From positions 1 through 33,463 of the forward strand of contig JAURYI010000101.1 in assembly GCA_030654015.1 (NCBI GenBank): 33,463 bases of DNA. The letters are read 5' to 3'. The DNA comes from Methylococcales bacterium (GTDB lineage: Bacteria; Pseudomonadota; Gammaproteobacteria; Methylococcales; Methylomonadaceae). Position numbers and translations under genes: made by a program. How positions within the stretch are numbered: the first letter of the stretch is position 1; every line of letters starts with the position of its first letter. Below are positions 8,008-17,097 of the stretch, in pieces. A model generated the notes under the pieces. It searched no databases. It had not been told where the DNA came from and saw only the letters and a program-made list of their open reading frames with translations.

Positions 8008-10563
8008 TCACACCATGCCTTTCATCTGATACAACAATTCCAGTGCCTGTCTTGGGCTTAGGTCATCGGGGCTTAGGTCTTTGAGTTTATCCAGTGCAGG
8101 ATGTGCTTCTTTGAAAGAAAATAAATCCAGTTGCTGTGTGCCTGCTTCGGCTTGTTGTTCCAGATAGGCGTTGTCTTCCAGTTGGCGTAATTTCAGTTTG
8201 GCTTTGTCGATGACAGAACGCGGCACACCTGCAAGTGCGGCGACTTGCAAGCCGTAACTTTGGCTTGCCGCACCATCTTTGACTGCGTGTAAAAAGATGA
8301 TTTTGTCGCCGTGTTCCATTGCGTCTAAATGCACGTTTTCGATACTGCGCTGTTCATCGGCAAGCGTGGTCAGTTCAAAATAATGCGTGGCAAACAGGGT
8401 GAAGGCTTTGGTGGTTTTGGCGAGATAATCCGCACAGGCATAGGCGAGCGACAAGCCGTCAAAGGTGCTGGTGCCGCGTCCGATTTCATCCATGAGTATC
8501 AAACTTTTTGAGGTGGCATTGTGCAGAATGTTGGCGGTTTCGGACATTTCCACCATGAAGGTAGAACGTCCGCTGGACACGTCATCGGAGGCTCCGATAC
8601 GGGTAAAAATTTTATCAATCGCGCCGATAGTGGCGGATTTGGCGGGGACATAACTGCCGATGTGCGCCAGAAGTACGATGAGCGCGGCTTGTCTCATGTA
8701 GGTTGATTTTCCACCCATGTTCGGCCCTGTAATTACCAGCATTCGGCGTGTATTGGAAAGGTTTAAATCATTGGGGACGAAGGGAATGTCGGACACTTGC
8801 TCGACTACTAGATGCCGTCCGCCTTCGATGTTGATACCTGCTTTGGTGACCAGCGTGGGTTGTGCTAAATCTAAGGTGTCGGCGCGTTCGGCGAAATTGA
8901 CCAGCACATCCAGTTCTGCCAAGGCGGTGGCGCAGTGTTGCAATGCGACTAAATCGGCGGCAATGGTGGTAAGCAGTTGTTCGTACAGATATTTTTCAAA
9001 TACCAAGGATTTGTCTTTGGCACTCAGCACTTTATCTTCAAAGGTTTTCAGTTCCTCGGTGATGTATCGCTCCACACCTTTCAGGGTTTGTTTGCGGGTG
9101 TAATGCGCGGGGACTTTTTCCGAATGCAAACGGGAAATTTCGATGTAATAACCATGTACGCGGTTGTAATTCACTTTCAGGTTTAAGCCTGTGGCGGCTT
9201 TTTCCCGCGTTTCTAAGTCGATTAAAAATTGGTCTGCGTTTTGGCTTAGGTTGCGCAGGTCGTCTAGTTCTTGGTTGTAGCCTTCGGCAATCACGCCGCC
9301 GTCACGAATCAACACGGGCGGGTTGTCGATAATCGCGGCTTGCAATAACGCGACTAACGCGGGTTGTTCGCCGATTTGCTGGCTTAGGCGATTGAGTTGT
9401 GGATTGTCACTGGCGGCGAGTGTGCTTTGTAAATCGGGCAATACGGCAAGCGTGTTACGCAACACCAACAAGTCACGCGGACGCGCCGATTTTAACGCGA
9501 TACGCGAGCTGATCCGTTCAATATCGCCGACGTGACGTAAATGCGCTTGTACATCTTGATGCAGGCGGTTGTGTAACAGGCTGTCTATGCAGGCGTAGCG
9601 GTGTTTGAGTATCGTTTGGTCGCGTAAAGGACGGTGCAACCAACGGCGTAAACAGCGACTACCCATTGCGGTGATAGTATTATCGAGTACGCCGAACAGC
9701 GTGTGTTGCAACTGCCCAGACGGGTGAAAATCCAGTTCTAAATTGCGGCGACTGGCGGCATCTAATTGAATGGTGTCGTTACTGCTTTCGGTGGTGATGG
9801 CTTGAATATGCGGTAACGCGCTTTGCTGGGTGTCTTTGACGTAATGCAATAACGCGCCAGCGGCGGCAATGGCGACGGGTAACTGTTCACAACCGAAGCC
9901 TTTTAAATCCAGCGTGTTGAATTGTTTTAATAGCTGTTGCCGCGCACTTTCGCTGTCAAAATGCCAGACGGGACGGCGACATAAGCCTGTGCGTTGTTTG
10001 ACACTGGCGGGCGGTGTCCAGTCTTCGCTGTACAGTAATTCGGCAGGATTCAGTCGTTCCAGTTCACTGAGAAACAATGATTCGGCGTTGACCTGTTGCA
10101 GAATAAACCGCCCGCTGGTTAAGTCCAAACTGGCTAAAGCATACTGTTTATCCTGCACACACACGGCAACGAGGAGATTATCTTTGCGGTCTTCCAGCAA
10201 GGCTTCATCGGTGACGGTGGCGGGTGTGACCACACGCACCACTTTACGTTCTACTGGGCCTTTGGAGGTTGCAGGGTCGCCGATTTGTTCACACATCGCC
10301 ACCGATTCGCCGTTGCGTAATAACTTTGCCAGATAGCTTTCGGCGGCATGATAGGGTATGCCCGCCATCGGAATCGGTGCGCCTGCCGATGAGCCGCGAC
10401 TGGTTAAGGTAATATCCAATAACTGCGCGGCTTTTTTGGCATCATCAAAAAACAGTTCATAAAAATCCCCCATGCGATAAAAAACCAGCGTTTCTGGGTA
10501 TTGGGCTTTAATACGGTGATACTGTTGCATCATCGGGGTATGCGGGTTTTGCTCTATACTCAT
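8008..10563 (-). CDS. mutS: DNA mismatch repair protein MutS
   Basis: MutS recognises mismatches and small loops and starts methyl-directed repair with MutL. At 851 residues it is full length. The N-terminal mismatch-binding domain carries the Phe-X-Glu wedge ([11 protein letters not shown]). Connector, lever and clamp domains follow. The C-terminal ATPase shows Walker A ([14 protein letters not shown]), Walker B ([16 protein letters not shown]) and the ATHYFELT signature. A helix-turn-helix dimer region and a short tail ([10 protein letters not shown]) follow. The chosen ATG gives [15 protein letters not shown], which matches the conserved HTPMMQQY start region. Its start codon lies only 21 bases from the divergent pncC start. 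Confidence 0.98.
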   Translation of the reverse strand: MSIEQNPHTPMMQQYHRIKAQYPETLVFYRMGDFYELFFDDAKKAAQLLDITLTSRGSSAGAPIPMAGIPYHAAESYLAKLLRNGESVAMCEQIGDPATSKGPVERKVVRVVTPATVTDEALLEDRKDNLLVAVCVQDKQYALASLDLTSGRFILQQVNAESLFLSELERLNPAELLYSEDWTPPASVKQRTGLCRRPVWHFDSESARQQLLKQFNTLDLKGFGCEQLPVAIAAAGALLHYVKDTQQSALPHIQAITTESSNDTIQLDAASRRNLELDFHPSGQLQHTLFGVLDNTITAMGSRCLRRWLHRPLRDQTILKHRYACIDSLLHNRLHQDVQAHLRHVGDIERISSRIALKSARPRDLLVLRNTLAVLPDLQSTLAASDNPQLNRLSQQIGEQPALVALLQAAIIDNPPVLIRDGGVIAEGYNQELDDLRNLSQNADQFLIDLETREKAATGLNLKVNYNRVHGYYIEISRLHSEKVPAHYTRKQTLKGVERYITEELKTFEDKVLSAKDKSLVFEKYLYEQLLTTIAADLVALQHCATALAELDVLVNFAERADTLDLAQPTLVTKAGINIEGGRHLVVEQVSDIPFVPNDLNLSNTRRMLVITGPNMGGKSTYMRQAALIVLLAHIGSYVPAKSATIGAIDKIFTRIGASDDVSSGRSTFMVEMSETANILHNATSKSLILMDEIGRGTSTFDGLSLAYACADYLAKTTKAFTLFATHYFELTTLADEQRSIENVHLDAMEHGDKIIFLHAVKDGAASQSYGLQVAALAGVPRSVIDKAKLKLRQLEDNAYLEQQAEAGTQQLDLFSFKEAHPALDKLKDLSPDDLSPRQALELLYQMKGMV

Positions 10564-10584
10564 GTTTTTATGCAGGGGAAAATA

Positions 10585-11061
10585 ATGGATACTGAATTAA
10601 TGGTATTGGCAGAACAGGTCGGGCAACGTCTGAAAGCCAACGGATGGATGATAGTCACCGCCGAATCGTGTACGGGCGGCGGCATTGCGCAAATGATAAC
10701 CGAAATAGCGGGTAGTTCTGCGTGGTTCGACCGCAGTTTTGTGACTTATAGCAATCGTTCAAAAGTAGAAATGTTGGGAGTCCACCCTGCCACGCTGGAA
10801 AAATTCGGTGCGGTCAGCGCAGAAACCGCACTGGAAATGGTTCAGGGTGCGTTGTTATACAGTGCGGCAGAGTGCGCGATTGCCGTGACGGGTATTGCAG
10901 GCCCAGACGGTGGCAGCGTGGAAAAACCAATTGGTACGGTATTTATTGCCCGCTATTATCAACATCAAACCGCAACCGTCATCAGAAAACAATTTGTCGG
11001 CAATCGGCATCAAATAAGAACACAAACCATAAAAACGGCGTTGGAATGGCTGTTGGATTAA
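10585..11061 (+). CDS. pncC: Nicotinamide-nucleotide amidohydrolase (CinA C-terminal domain)
   Basis: PncC deamidates nicotinamide mononucleotide to nicotinate mononucleotide in the pyridine-nucleotide salvage cycle. The 158-residue protein is a stand-alone CinA C-terminal domain with the catalytic region [16 protein letters not shown], then [12 protein letters not shown], and [20 protein letters not shown]. The frame is open further upstream, back into mutS, but the ATG at 10585 is preferred because AGGGGA lies just before it and the family starts here ([16 protein letters not shown]). It is divergent from mutS. Its stop overlaps the stop of the convergent PA3496-like gene. Confidence 0.93.
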   Translation: MDTELMVLAEQVGQRLKANGWMIVTAESCTGGGIAQMITEIAGSSAWFDRSFVTYSNRSKVEMLGVHPATLEKFGAVSAETALEMVQGALLYSAAECAIAVTGIAGPDGGSVEKPIGTVFIARYYQHQTATVIRKQFVGNRHQIRTQTIKTALEWLLD

Positions 11062-11282
11062 AACCCGAATTCAGAATCATCAAAGTCTTCAAACTGTTCT
11101 TTTAAACGTTTCTTTTCCCAATAAATTTCAATTTTGCGGCGTGCGTCTCTTTTTACCGTGTCTTCATCAAGATTAACAACGGGAACATATTCTCCGTCAA
11201 ACAGATCTTCATCATCGGTATCGGGTTCGGCCGTGGTCTGTGCGCTGACCTTAGACGCGGATTTTGCAGTGGTTTTAGTCAT
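11058..11282 (-). CDS. Small acidic PA3496-family protein
   Basis: The 74-residue protein has a low-complexity Thr/Ser/Ala/Lys N-terminus, an acidic middle (DTDDEDLFDGEY) and a conserved-looking C-terminal helix (ARRKIEIYWEKKRLKEQFEDFD). That helix resembles the PA3496 family, annotated elsewhere as putative envelope-integrity proteins. No signal peptide or membrane segment is visible, so it is probably cytoplasmic; the helix may bind nucleic acid or a protein partner. It is convergent with pncC and overlaps it by four bases, so the two stop codons share DNA. Function is not established. Confidence 0.7.
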   Translation of the reverse strand: MTKTTAKSASKVSAQTTAEPDTDDEDLFDGEYVPVVNLDEDTVKRDARRKIEIYWEKKRLKEQFEDFDDSEFGF

Positions 11283-11541
11283 GGTTAATGCTCCATTCGG
11301 GGGTTTTTTTCAATCCTATCATAATCAATTGTAAAGCAAGAAATATTATTGTCATACACTGGTATTTACTGAAAATGAGCGGGATATTCCTTTTCAATTA
11401 TACCAATCGTGATTATTAACAGGCGGCATAATGGGGTTGTCTCGTTTGATATTCAAGTAACTGTGAGCATTTATTGTTTTATGAAATAGCAACGCCTAAA
11501 ATAAATAAGATTACGCTAATTCATTTCATGCTGAGTGACTC

Positions 11542-14430
11542 ATGCCCACCCAAAAAACCACACCCTCCAGTACGCCCAAAAACAAAGTGACCACCTTCCC
11601 GATTGTCGGCATTGGTGCATCTGCGGGCGGTCTGGAAGCATTCGAGCAGTTTTTTCATGCCATACCCGCTGACAGCGGTATGGCGTTTGTGCTGATACCG
11701 CACCTTGATCCCAGCCACGCCAGTCTGCTCGTTGACATTTTGCAACGCGCCACCAAGCTACCCGTGATTGAAGCAGTGGATCAAGTCGTCGTTCAGCGTA
11801 ATCATGTGTATATCATCCCGCCCAACCGTGATATGGAAATTCTGCACGGTGAACTGCAACTCAGCATACCCGCTGCACCGCGCGGACAACGTTTGCCTAT
11901 TGACAGTTTTCTGCGTTCTTTGGCAGACGACCAGCAGGAAAATGCGATTGCTATCATTCTCTCAGGCACGGGTTCTGACGGTACACAAGGGGCACGAAGC
12001 GTGTGCGGCGCGGGCGGCATCACAATAGTACAAGAACCCTCCACTGCCAAATATGACGGTATGCCGAGCAGCGTTATTCATGCGGGTTATGCCACGCACG
12101 TTCTACCCGCCGATAAAATGTGGAACGCATTGCAATTTTGTACGCATCATTTTTCCCACCATGAGGAAACAAGAGCTACCGCTGAAAAAAACAGCGGGAT
12201 AAAGCGCGTGCTGATTCAGTTGCGCTCCATCACGGGTCACGATTTTTCTTTATACAAACAAAGCACCATTCATCGGCGTATCGAACGGCGGATGTTCCAG
12301 CATTCTATCGACGACATTGAGGTTTATGTGCGATTTCTGAAAGAAAATCCTGCTGAAGTGCATTCTTTATTCAGAGAATTGCTGATTAATGTCACCAGTT
12401 TTTTCCGTGACCCTGAGGCATTTACCGTATTACAAACCGACGTGTTACCGTATTTGTGCAAGGATAAAGCCGATGATTCAACCTTTCGCGTATGGGTAGC
12501 GGGCTGTTCTACGGGTGAGGAAGCCTATTCAATCGCCATATTACTGCGTGAATTGATGGATCAAGCGCGGCGGGAATTTCGCGTGCAAATCTACAGCACG
12601 GATCTCGATGATGAGGTGATAAACATCGCGCGGGCAGGTGTTTATGCCGATAATATCGCACAGGATATTACCCCCGAACGCTTGCGCCGTTTCTTTATCA
12701 AAGATGACAGAGGTTATCGCGTCAAAAAAGAAATTCGTGAAATGGTGGTGTTCGCCATACAGAACGTCATTAAAGACCCGCCGTTTACTAAACTTGATTT
12801 GTTGAGTTGTCGTAACCTGATGATTTATTTAGGTCATGAACTGCAAAGCAAGCTGATTCCGACATTTCACTACGCACTCAACCCCAATGGCATCCTGTTT
12901 TTATCGCCCTCAGAAGGCATCGGCAATCATACCGAACTGTTCTCGGTGTATAACCGCAAATGGAAATTCTACCGCGCCATACAGACCCGCGCATCCACGC
13001 AGATAGTAATAAACAGCCCGTCACTATTGGCAGAAAGGTGCAGTATTTACACACCTGACAATATTATCAAAGCCAGTGCAAAAATTAATTATGCTGACTA
13101 CGCACCAAAGCTGCTGGCGCAATTTTTCGCACCCGCTTCGGTGATTACCGACCTCAAAGGCGACATACTGTTTGTACATGGCGATACAGGCAGATACCTG
13201 CGTCCTGCGCCCGGTCATGCCACGCTCAACATCATTGATATGGCACGCGAGGGCTTAAATCTGGAGTTACGCTCGGCTATTCACGCCGCAACCACTGATA
13301 ACACCCTGACCTTAAGCCGAGAACTGCAAGTGAAAACCAATGGCGGATTCAGCACGGTCAGCCTGAGTGTGCGCCCGTTGCCTGATACAGCGGGTTCGTA
13401 CAATCAATTGCTGATCAGTTTTCAGGACATTCCTACCCCGAAGCCACCCCGCAAACGGACGATTAAATCCGCCGAAGCACAGCGTATCGAAGAACTGGAA
13501 CGCGATTTACTGTATTTAAAAGAAAGCTATCAAATCAGTATCGAAGAACAACAGGCGTTTAACGAAGAGCTTAAATCAACTAATGAAGAAATGCAGTCCA
13601 CCAACGAGGAATTGCAATCGACCAACGAAGAGCTGGAAACCTCCAAAGAAGAATTGCAATCGGTCAATGAAGAACTCATCACCGTCAATTCAGAATTGCA
13701 AGCCAAAATCGAACAACTGGCAGATATGCAGAACGACATGAAAAACCTGCTAGATAATATCAATGTCGGCATTATTTTTCTCGATAGAGAGCTGGTTATC
13801 CGCCGTTTCACCCGTGAGGCATCACGCATTTATCGGTTGGTGACTACCGATGTAGGACGATCTTTAAATGATATTAAAAGTGTTGTCGAAGTCGATGATT
13901 TACTGGTTGCCGCGCAACAGGTACTGGAGTCGCTGATTCCCTTCGAGCGTGAAATACAAATCGGCGGCGATAGCTGGATATTGGTGCGTATTCAGCCTTA
14001 CCGTACACTGGATAACATGATTGATGGGGTTGTACTCACCTTTACTGATATTAGTGCGCGTATCAAGGCAATTGTCACTCAGGAAGCGTTAATAGTCGCG
14101 GAAGGCATCGTTAATACCGTTCGCGAGCCATTTGTGATACTTGATAACGAACTGAAAGTTATTTTTGCCAGTCAGTCATTTTATGTAAAATTTAAACTGA
14201 TACCGCAAGACAGTATCAACCTGTCCATTTATGAGCTGGGCAACCAGCCTTGGGACAGCCCCGCTTTGCATGAATTGATGGACAGTGTACTATTGCGTGA
14301 CCAGGCCGTAGAAGATTATGTGCTGGAGTATGATTTTCCTGTCACGGGTCATCACAAGCTGCTAATCAATACCCGTCGTATTGTCAGTAAAACAGGAGCA
14401 TTACAAATGATTTTGCTATCAATGGAGTAA
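11542..14430 (+). CDS. CheB-CheR-PAS fusion signalling protein
   Basis: The 962-residue protein joins chemotaxis-type domains without a receiver or kinase. Residues about 20-200 are a CheB methylesterase, with the triad visible as S27 (GIGASAGGLEAF), H54 (LIPHLDPSH) and D146 (SGTGSDGTQG). Residues about 215-480 are a CheR methyltransferase with SAM motif VWVAGCSTGEEAYS and CRNLMIYL. A heptad-repeat coiled coil follows (about 660-735, repeated EELxSTN units), then two PAS-like domains. No chemoreceptor, CheA or CheW is nearby. The next gene is in the same frame, separated by TAA plus one codon, so the downstream PAS and LuxR genes probably form one signalling unit with it. Confidence 0.93.
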   Translation: MPTQKTTPSSTPKNKVTTFPIVGIGASAGGLEAFEQFFHAIPADSGMAFVLIPHLDPSHASLLVDILQRATKLPVIEAVDQVVVQRNHVYIIPPNRDMEILHGELQLSIPAAPRGQRLPIDSFLRSLADDQQENAIAIILSGTGSDGTQGARSVCGAGGITIVQEPSTAKYDGMPSSVIHAGYATHVLPADKMWNALQFCTHHFSHHEETRATAEKNSGIKRVLIQLRSITGHDFSLYKQSTIHRRIERRMFQHSIDDIEVYVRFLKENPAEVHSLFRELLINVTSFFRDPEAFTVLQTDVLPYLCKDKADDSTFRVWVAGCSTGEEAYSIAILLRELMDQARREFRVQIYSTDLDDEVINIARAGVYADNIAQDITPERLRRFFIKDDRGYRVKKEIREMVVFAIQNVIKDPPFTKLDLLSCRNLMIYLGHELQSKLIPTFHYALNPNGILFLSPSEGIGNHTELFSVYNRKWKFYRAIQTRASTQIVINSPSLLAERCSIYTPDNIIKASAKINYADYAPKLLAQFFAPASVITDLKGDILFVHGDTGRYLRPAPGHATLNIIDMAREGLNLELRSAIHAATTDNTLTLSRELQVKTNGGFSTVSLSVRPLPDTAGSYNQLLISFQDIPTPKPPRKRTIKSAEAQRIEELERDLLYLKESYQISIEEQQAFNEELKSTNEEMQSTNEELQSTNEELETSKEELQSVNEELITVNSELQAKIEQLADMQNDMKNLLDNINVGIIFLDRELVIRRFTREASRIYRLVTTDVGRSLNDIKSVVEVDDLLVAAQQVLESLIPFEREIQIGGDSWILVRIQPYRTLDNMIDGVVLTFTDISARIKAIVTQEALIVAEGIVNTVREPFVILDNELKVIFASQSFYVKFKLIPQDSINLSIYELGNQPWDSPALHELMDSVLLRDQAVEDYVLEYDFPVTGHHKLLINTRRIVSKTGALQMILLSME

Positions 14431-14433
14431 TTC

Positions 14434-15153
14434 ATGATTAAAAAAACCGACGATATTTACCAGCAGCTGGAACAACATTTACGCGATAACGCCGAAACGC
14501 AACTTAAATACACCGAACAAAGGGCAGTCCCTTTCACATCGCCCAGTGAAATACTGCATGAACTACAGGTACATCAGATTGAACTACAGATGCAGAATGA
14601 AGAACTGCTGCGCACCCAACTGGCATTGGAAGAATCCCGCGACCGTTATGTTGACCTGTATGAATTCGCCCCTGTCGGTTATCTGACGCTCACCATAGAC
14701 GGCTCTATCACCGACATCAACCTCACAGGTGCGACCATGCTGGGTGTTGAACGTATGAAACTCATCAATCGCCGTTTCGCGCCCTATATTGTCCCCGAAG
14801 ACAGAGATCTCTGGTATCGTCATGTGATGGCTGTCAAGCACCATGGCTGTCATAAAGAAGCCGTTGAATTAGCCCTGCGTCGCGCCGATAACACGCTTTT
14901 ATATGCACACATTAATTGCCTGCATATAGACTCGACCGATGAGCTGAACGTGTTGCGCATTACTCTGACGGACATTACTGAACGTAAAAAGGCAGAAGAC
15001 GCGCTGAGCAAAAGCGAAGCACAACTTGCCTCGATTGTCGAAGGAGCTGAACTGGCAACATGGGACTGGAATATTCCAACAGGGGATATTTCTTTTAATG
15101 ACCGCTGGGCAGAGATGCGCGGTTATTTATACGCATTACGGGCATCACCATGA
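14434..15153 (+). CDS. PAS-domain protein, C-terminus truncated by an internal deletion
   Basis: The 239-residue protein opens with a helix common to PAS sensor proteins (LHELQVHQIELQMQNEELLR). One full PAS/PAC domain follows (about residues 70-185, ending TLTDITERKKAEDAL), then the first part of a second PAS (ASIVEGAELATWDWNIPTGDISFNDRWAEMRGYL, quoted here as its ends). That second PAS stops abruptly and is followed by seven unrelated residues and a stop at 15151-15153. The missing end of a PAS/PAC reappears in another frame just before and within the next gene. GGAG before the ATG comes from the end of the upstream gene. I read this as the front part of a split gene. Confidence 0.8.
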   Translation: MIKKTDDIYQQLEQHLRDNAETQLKYTEQRAVPFTSPSEILHELQVHQIELQMQNEELLRTQLALEESRDRYVDLYEFAPVGYLTLTIDGSITDINLTGATMLGVERMKLINRRFAPYIVPEDRDLWYRHVMAVKHHGCHKEAVELALRRADNTLLYAHINCLHIDSTDELNVLRITLTDITERKKAEDALSKSEAQLASIVEGAELATWDWNIPTGDISFNDRWAEMRGYLYALRASP

Positions 15154-16049
15154 ACATTACCAAGCGTAAACACATGGAACAGCGACTGCGCATTGCCGCC
15201 GCCGCCTTTGAAACACAGGCAGGTATTATCGTCACTGATGCGAACAAATGTATCCTGTGCGTGAATCAGGCATTTACCGACATCACCGGCTACACAGACA
15301 AAGATGCCATTGGTCGCAGCACCGCTTTTCTGCATTCTGGATTAATTGATGAAAGTTTTTATCAGACCATGTGGTCGGACGTGGATCACGATGGTTACTG
15401 GCAGGGTGAAGTGTGGGATAAACGCAAAAATGGCGACCTGTTTCCCGTCTGGCTTACCGTGACAGCCGTCTTTGACAGTCAGCGGAATATCACCCATTAT
15501 GTCGGTTCGTTCACCGATCTCACTGCACAAAAACAGGCGGAAAACGTCTTGCTTGAGGCGCGTCAAAAACTGGAATCCAAGGTGGCAAAAACACAGGAAG
15601 AACTGGAAAAAATCAGGGAAGATTCGCTGCGCATCAATACCGCGCTCAACGTATTGCTCAGACACCGCGAATCCGACAAATGCGATGCACAAAACGCCTT
15701 GTCCCGCGAAGTAGAAGGCACGGTGTTACCTTTTCTAAAACGACTGAAAGGCGCGAGTACCGACAGAAATCAGGCGCGTTTAATTAATATTCTGGAAACC
15801 AATTTACATCAGCTGGTGAAATTTTATGGGCGCGAGACCAGTCTATCGTCTGTCTACCAAAAATTAACCCCCGCAGAAATACAAGTCGCTTCTATGGTCA
15901 GACAAGGCTTATCCACCAAACTGATTGCGACCACATTGAACCTGTCCACAGGCACTATCGGCATTCACCGCAAACATATTCGCAGAAAACTGGAACTGGA
16001 TAGTAAAGAAATCAATCTTTACAGCTATCTGACTTCGTTAATTGAATAA
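15150..16049 (+). CDS. PAS-LuxR family transcriptional regulator
   Basis: The 299-residue protein contains one complete PAS/PAC domain (about residues 15-135; GIIVTDANKCILCVNQAF, DITGYTDKDAIG, HYVGSFTDLTAQKQAE). A coiled coil follows (about 140-165), then a helical region, then a C-terminal LuxR/GerE helix-turn-helix (LTPAEIQVASMVRQGLSTKL, TLNLSTGTIGIHRKHIRRKL). Its ATG overlaps the previous stop as ATGA. Codons upstream in its own frame still encode a PAC-like end (IRITGITMNITKRKHMEQ), so the natural protein probably began further upstream. It is the only DNA-binding output of this cluster, so the CheB-CheR and PAS proteins presumably feed into it. Confidence 0.88.
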   Translation: MNITKRKHMEQRLRIAAAAFETQAGIIVTDANKCILCVNQAFTDITGYTDKDAIGRSTAFLHSGLIDESFYQTMWSDVDHDGYWQGEVWDKRKNGDLFPVWLTVTAVFDSQRNITHYVGSFTDLTAQKQAENVLLEARQKLESKVAKTQEELEKIREDSLRINTALNVLLRHRESDKCDAQNALSREVEGTVLPFLKRLKGASTDRNQARLINILETNLHQLVKFYGRETSLSSVYQKLTPAEIQVASMVRQGLSTKLIATTLNLSTGTIGIHRKHIRRKLELDSKEINLYSYLTSLIE

Positions 16050-16069
16050 ATCCCTCTGTTTTTCATAGT

Positions 16070-16092
16070 AATGGGTATTTTATATACCCATT
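16070..16092. repeat. AATGGGTAT hairpin element, copy 1
   Basis: AATGGGTAT (16070-16078) pairs with ATACCCATT (16084-16092) across a five-base loop. A third half-arm ATACCCATT follows immediately after CC. A related element in inverted orientation, also with an extra half-arm, lies at 27129-27172. It sits 20 bases past the stop of the LuxR-type gene. Confidence 0.7.
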
Positions 16093-16214
16093 CCATACCC
16101 ATTAATACACCATTCTCAGTGATTGCAACTTTTAGCTTCCTGCGCCAGAATAATGCCGTGAGGTAAGACGCTCTCTGTTGGCCTCATGTGGGTTGTGCGA
16201 TCCACGGTTCTTAT

Positions 16215-16284
16215 AACTGCACTCAGAGTTCATGTCGAAAACATTTGGAATGAGCTGGTTTATTTACTGGGTGCAGTTTTTTTT
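16215..16284 (+). terminator. Strong intrinsic terminator upstream of the DUF1614 gene
   Basis: AACTGCACTCAG (16215-16226) pairs with CTGGGTGCAGTT (16267-16278) as a 12-bp stem with one G-T pair. T residues run from 16277 to 16284. The 40-base loop holds its own small hairpin (ATGT...ACAT). It lies about 165 bases beyond the LuxR-type gene and about 55 bases before the DUF1614 start, so it probably ends a separate transcript. Confidence 0.8.
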
Positions 16285-16340
16285 AAGCGCGTTGTCTTAA
16301 CATTCCCCACTCTGCATCACCATCCTTACGAGGAAAGTCT

Positions 16341-16997
16341 ATGCCAGTTATCTCGTTAGTTGTCTTTTTGGTCATCTCCTTGTTTTTTATGGTGCTGATA
16401 CAGATTCACCTGTTTGAAATCGCCTTTACAAAACTGGGACTGACACCTGAAACGACACTGATGCTGGTGTTCGGCACACTGGTGGGCAGCGGTATCAATT
16501 TACCGCTGTTTGAACTACAGACCAAACAGGCAGGGCATCTGGTTGAATTACCGAATCGAAAACTCATCTGGGAATTATTTCAACCTGCCCGAGAAGGCAA
16601 GGTCATGGTCGCTGTTAATGTGGGCGGCTGTATTATTCCCGTCGGACTGTGTATTTATTTTATTTCACTGCAACTGATTGACCCCGTTAATCTGTTGATT
16701 TCGCTGTCCGCAATCACTTTTTTAAGCTATCGGAGCAGCCGTGTCATTCCTAATATGGGTATCGGTATGCCTTTATTGGTTGCCCCGTTGTTTGCCGCCC
16801 TGCTTGCGCTGATTCTTGAACCTGAACACACGGCACAGCTGGCTTATATCGCGGGCGTACTGGGTGTGCTGATTGGTGCGGATATGTTGCGCATCAAGCA
16901 AATAAGCGATTTGGGTGCGCCCATTGCCTCAATTGGCGGTGCGGGTACGTTTGATGGGATTTTTCTGACGGGTATTATTGCAGTATTACTGGCTTGA
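16341..16997 (+). CDS. DUF1614-family integral membrane protein
   Basis: The 218-residue protein is almost entirely hydrophobic, with about six to seven predicted membrane helices. It matches DUF1614 in the order of its conserved segments: LGLTPETTLMLVFGTLVGSGINLPL near the start, NVGGCIIPVGLCIY in the middle, YRSSRVIPNMGIGMPLLVAP, then GVLIGADMLRI and APIASIGGAGTFDGIFLTGI at the C-terminus. These Gly/Pro-rich motifs suggest a transporter-like fold, but no substrate is known. GAGGAAAG lies nine bases before the ATG. It is convergent with icd, with two palindromic elements between. Confidence 0.88.
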   Translation: MPVISLVVFLVISLFFMVLIQIHLFEIAFTKLGLTPETTLMLVFGTLVGSGINLPLFELQTKQAGHLVELPNRKLIWELFQPAREGKVMVAVNVGGCIIPVGLCIYFISLQLIDPVNLLISLSAITFLSYRSSRVIPNMGIGMPLLVAPLFAALLALILEPEHTAQLAYIAGVLGVLIGADMLRIKQISDLGAPIASIGGAGTFDGIFLTGIIAVLLA

Positions 16998-17017
16998 TTG
17001 ATAATAGGTTAGCATTT

Positions 17018-17046
17018 CTCATTCCCACGCGGCGCATGGGAACGAG
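17018..17046. repeat. CTCATTCCCACGC hairpin
   Basis: CTCATTCCCACGC (17018-17030) pairs with GCATGGGAACGAG (17034-17046) around a three-base loop, with two mismatches. It resembles the CTCGTTCCCACG-type dispersed palindromes seen in many gammaproteobacterial genomes; that comparison is from memory. It lies between the convergent DUF1614 and icd genes. Confidence 0.6.
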
Positions 17047-17053
17047 AGTAAGT

Positions 17054-17087
17054 GAGTGATTGGAGTACAAACCTAGGTTTGTACTCC
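17054..17087. repeat. TACAAACCTAGG palindrome element, copy 1
   Basis: GGAGTACAAACCT at 17062-17074 is followed directly by its exact complement, giving a 26-bp perfect palindrome with no loop. The preceding GAGTGATT is also shared with a second copy at 29374-29407, so the repeat unit is 34 bases. It lies 11 bases past the icd stop, between two convergent genes. Confidence 0.85.
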
Positions 17088-17097
17088 CGCTATATGC

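Larger units (their letters stand above)
16050..16340. other. Intergenic region with structured candidate leader or small RNA
   Basis: No coding gene is visible here. The segment starts with a dispersed hairpin (16070-16092). A G+C-richer stretch from about 16140 follows, with several short complementary blocks (CCGTG/CACGG, GAGG/CCTC and GTGG/CCAC, some mutually exclusive), and then a strong terminator at 16215-16284. The combination could be a small RNA, or a 5' leader of the DUF1614 gene that ends prematurely. No known RNA family was recognised. Confidence 0.4.

Noticed and set aside
8717-9103. A Ser-rich open frame antisense to mutS
   Set aside because: It is opposite conserved MutS coding sequence with no start signal; its low-complexity composition is a shadow effect.
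13564-13700. A tandem DNA repeat (GAAGAA/CAA-rich) in the CheB-CheR gene
   Set aside because: It is the coding of heptads EELxSTN in a coiled coil common to this fusion family, not an independent repeat element.
17041-17090. Possible CRISPR-like repeat at the TACAAACC palindrome
   Set aside because: There are only two copies 12 kb apart, no spacers and no cas genes; it is a dispersed palindrome.
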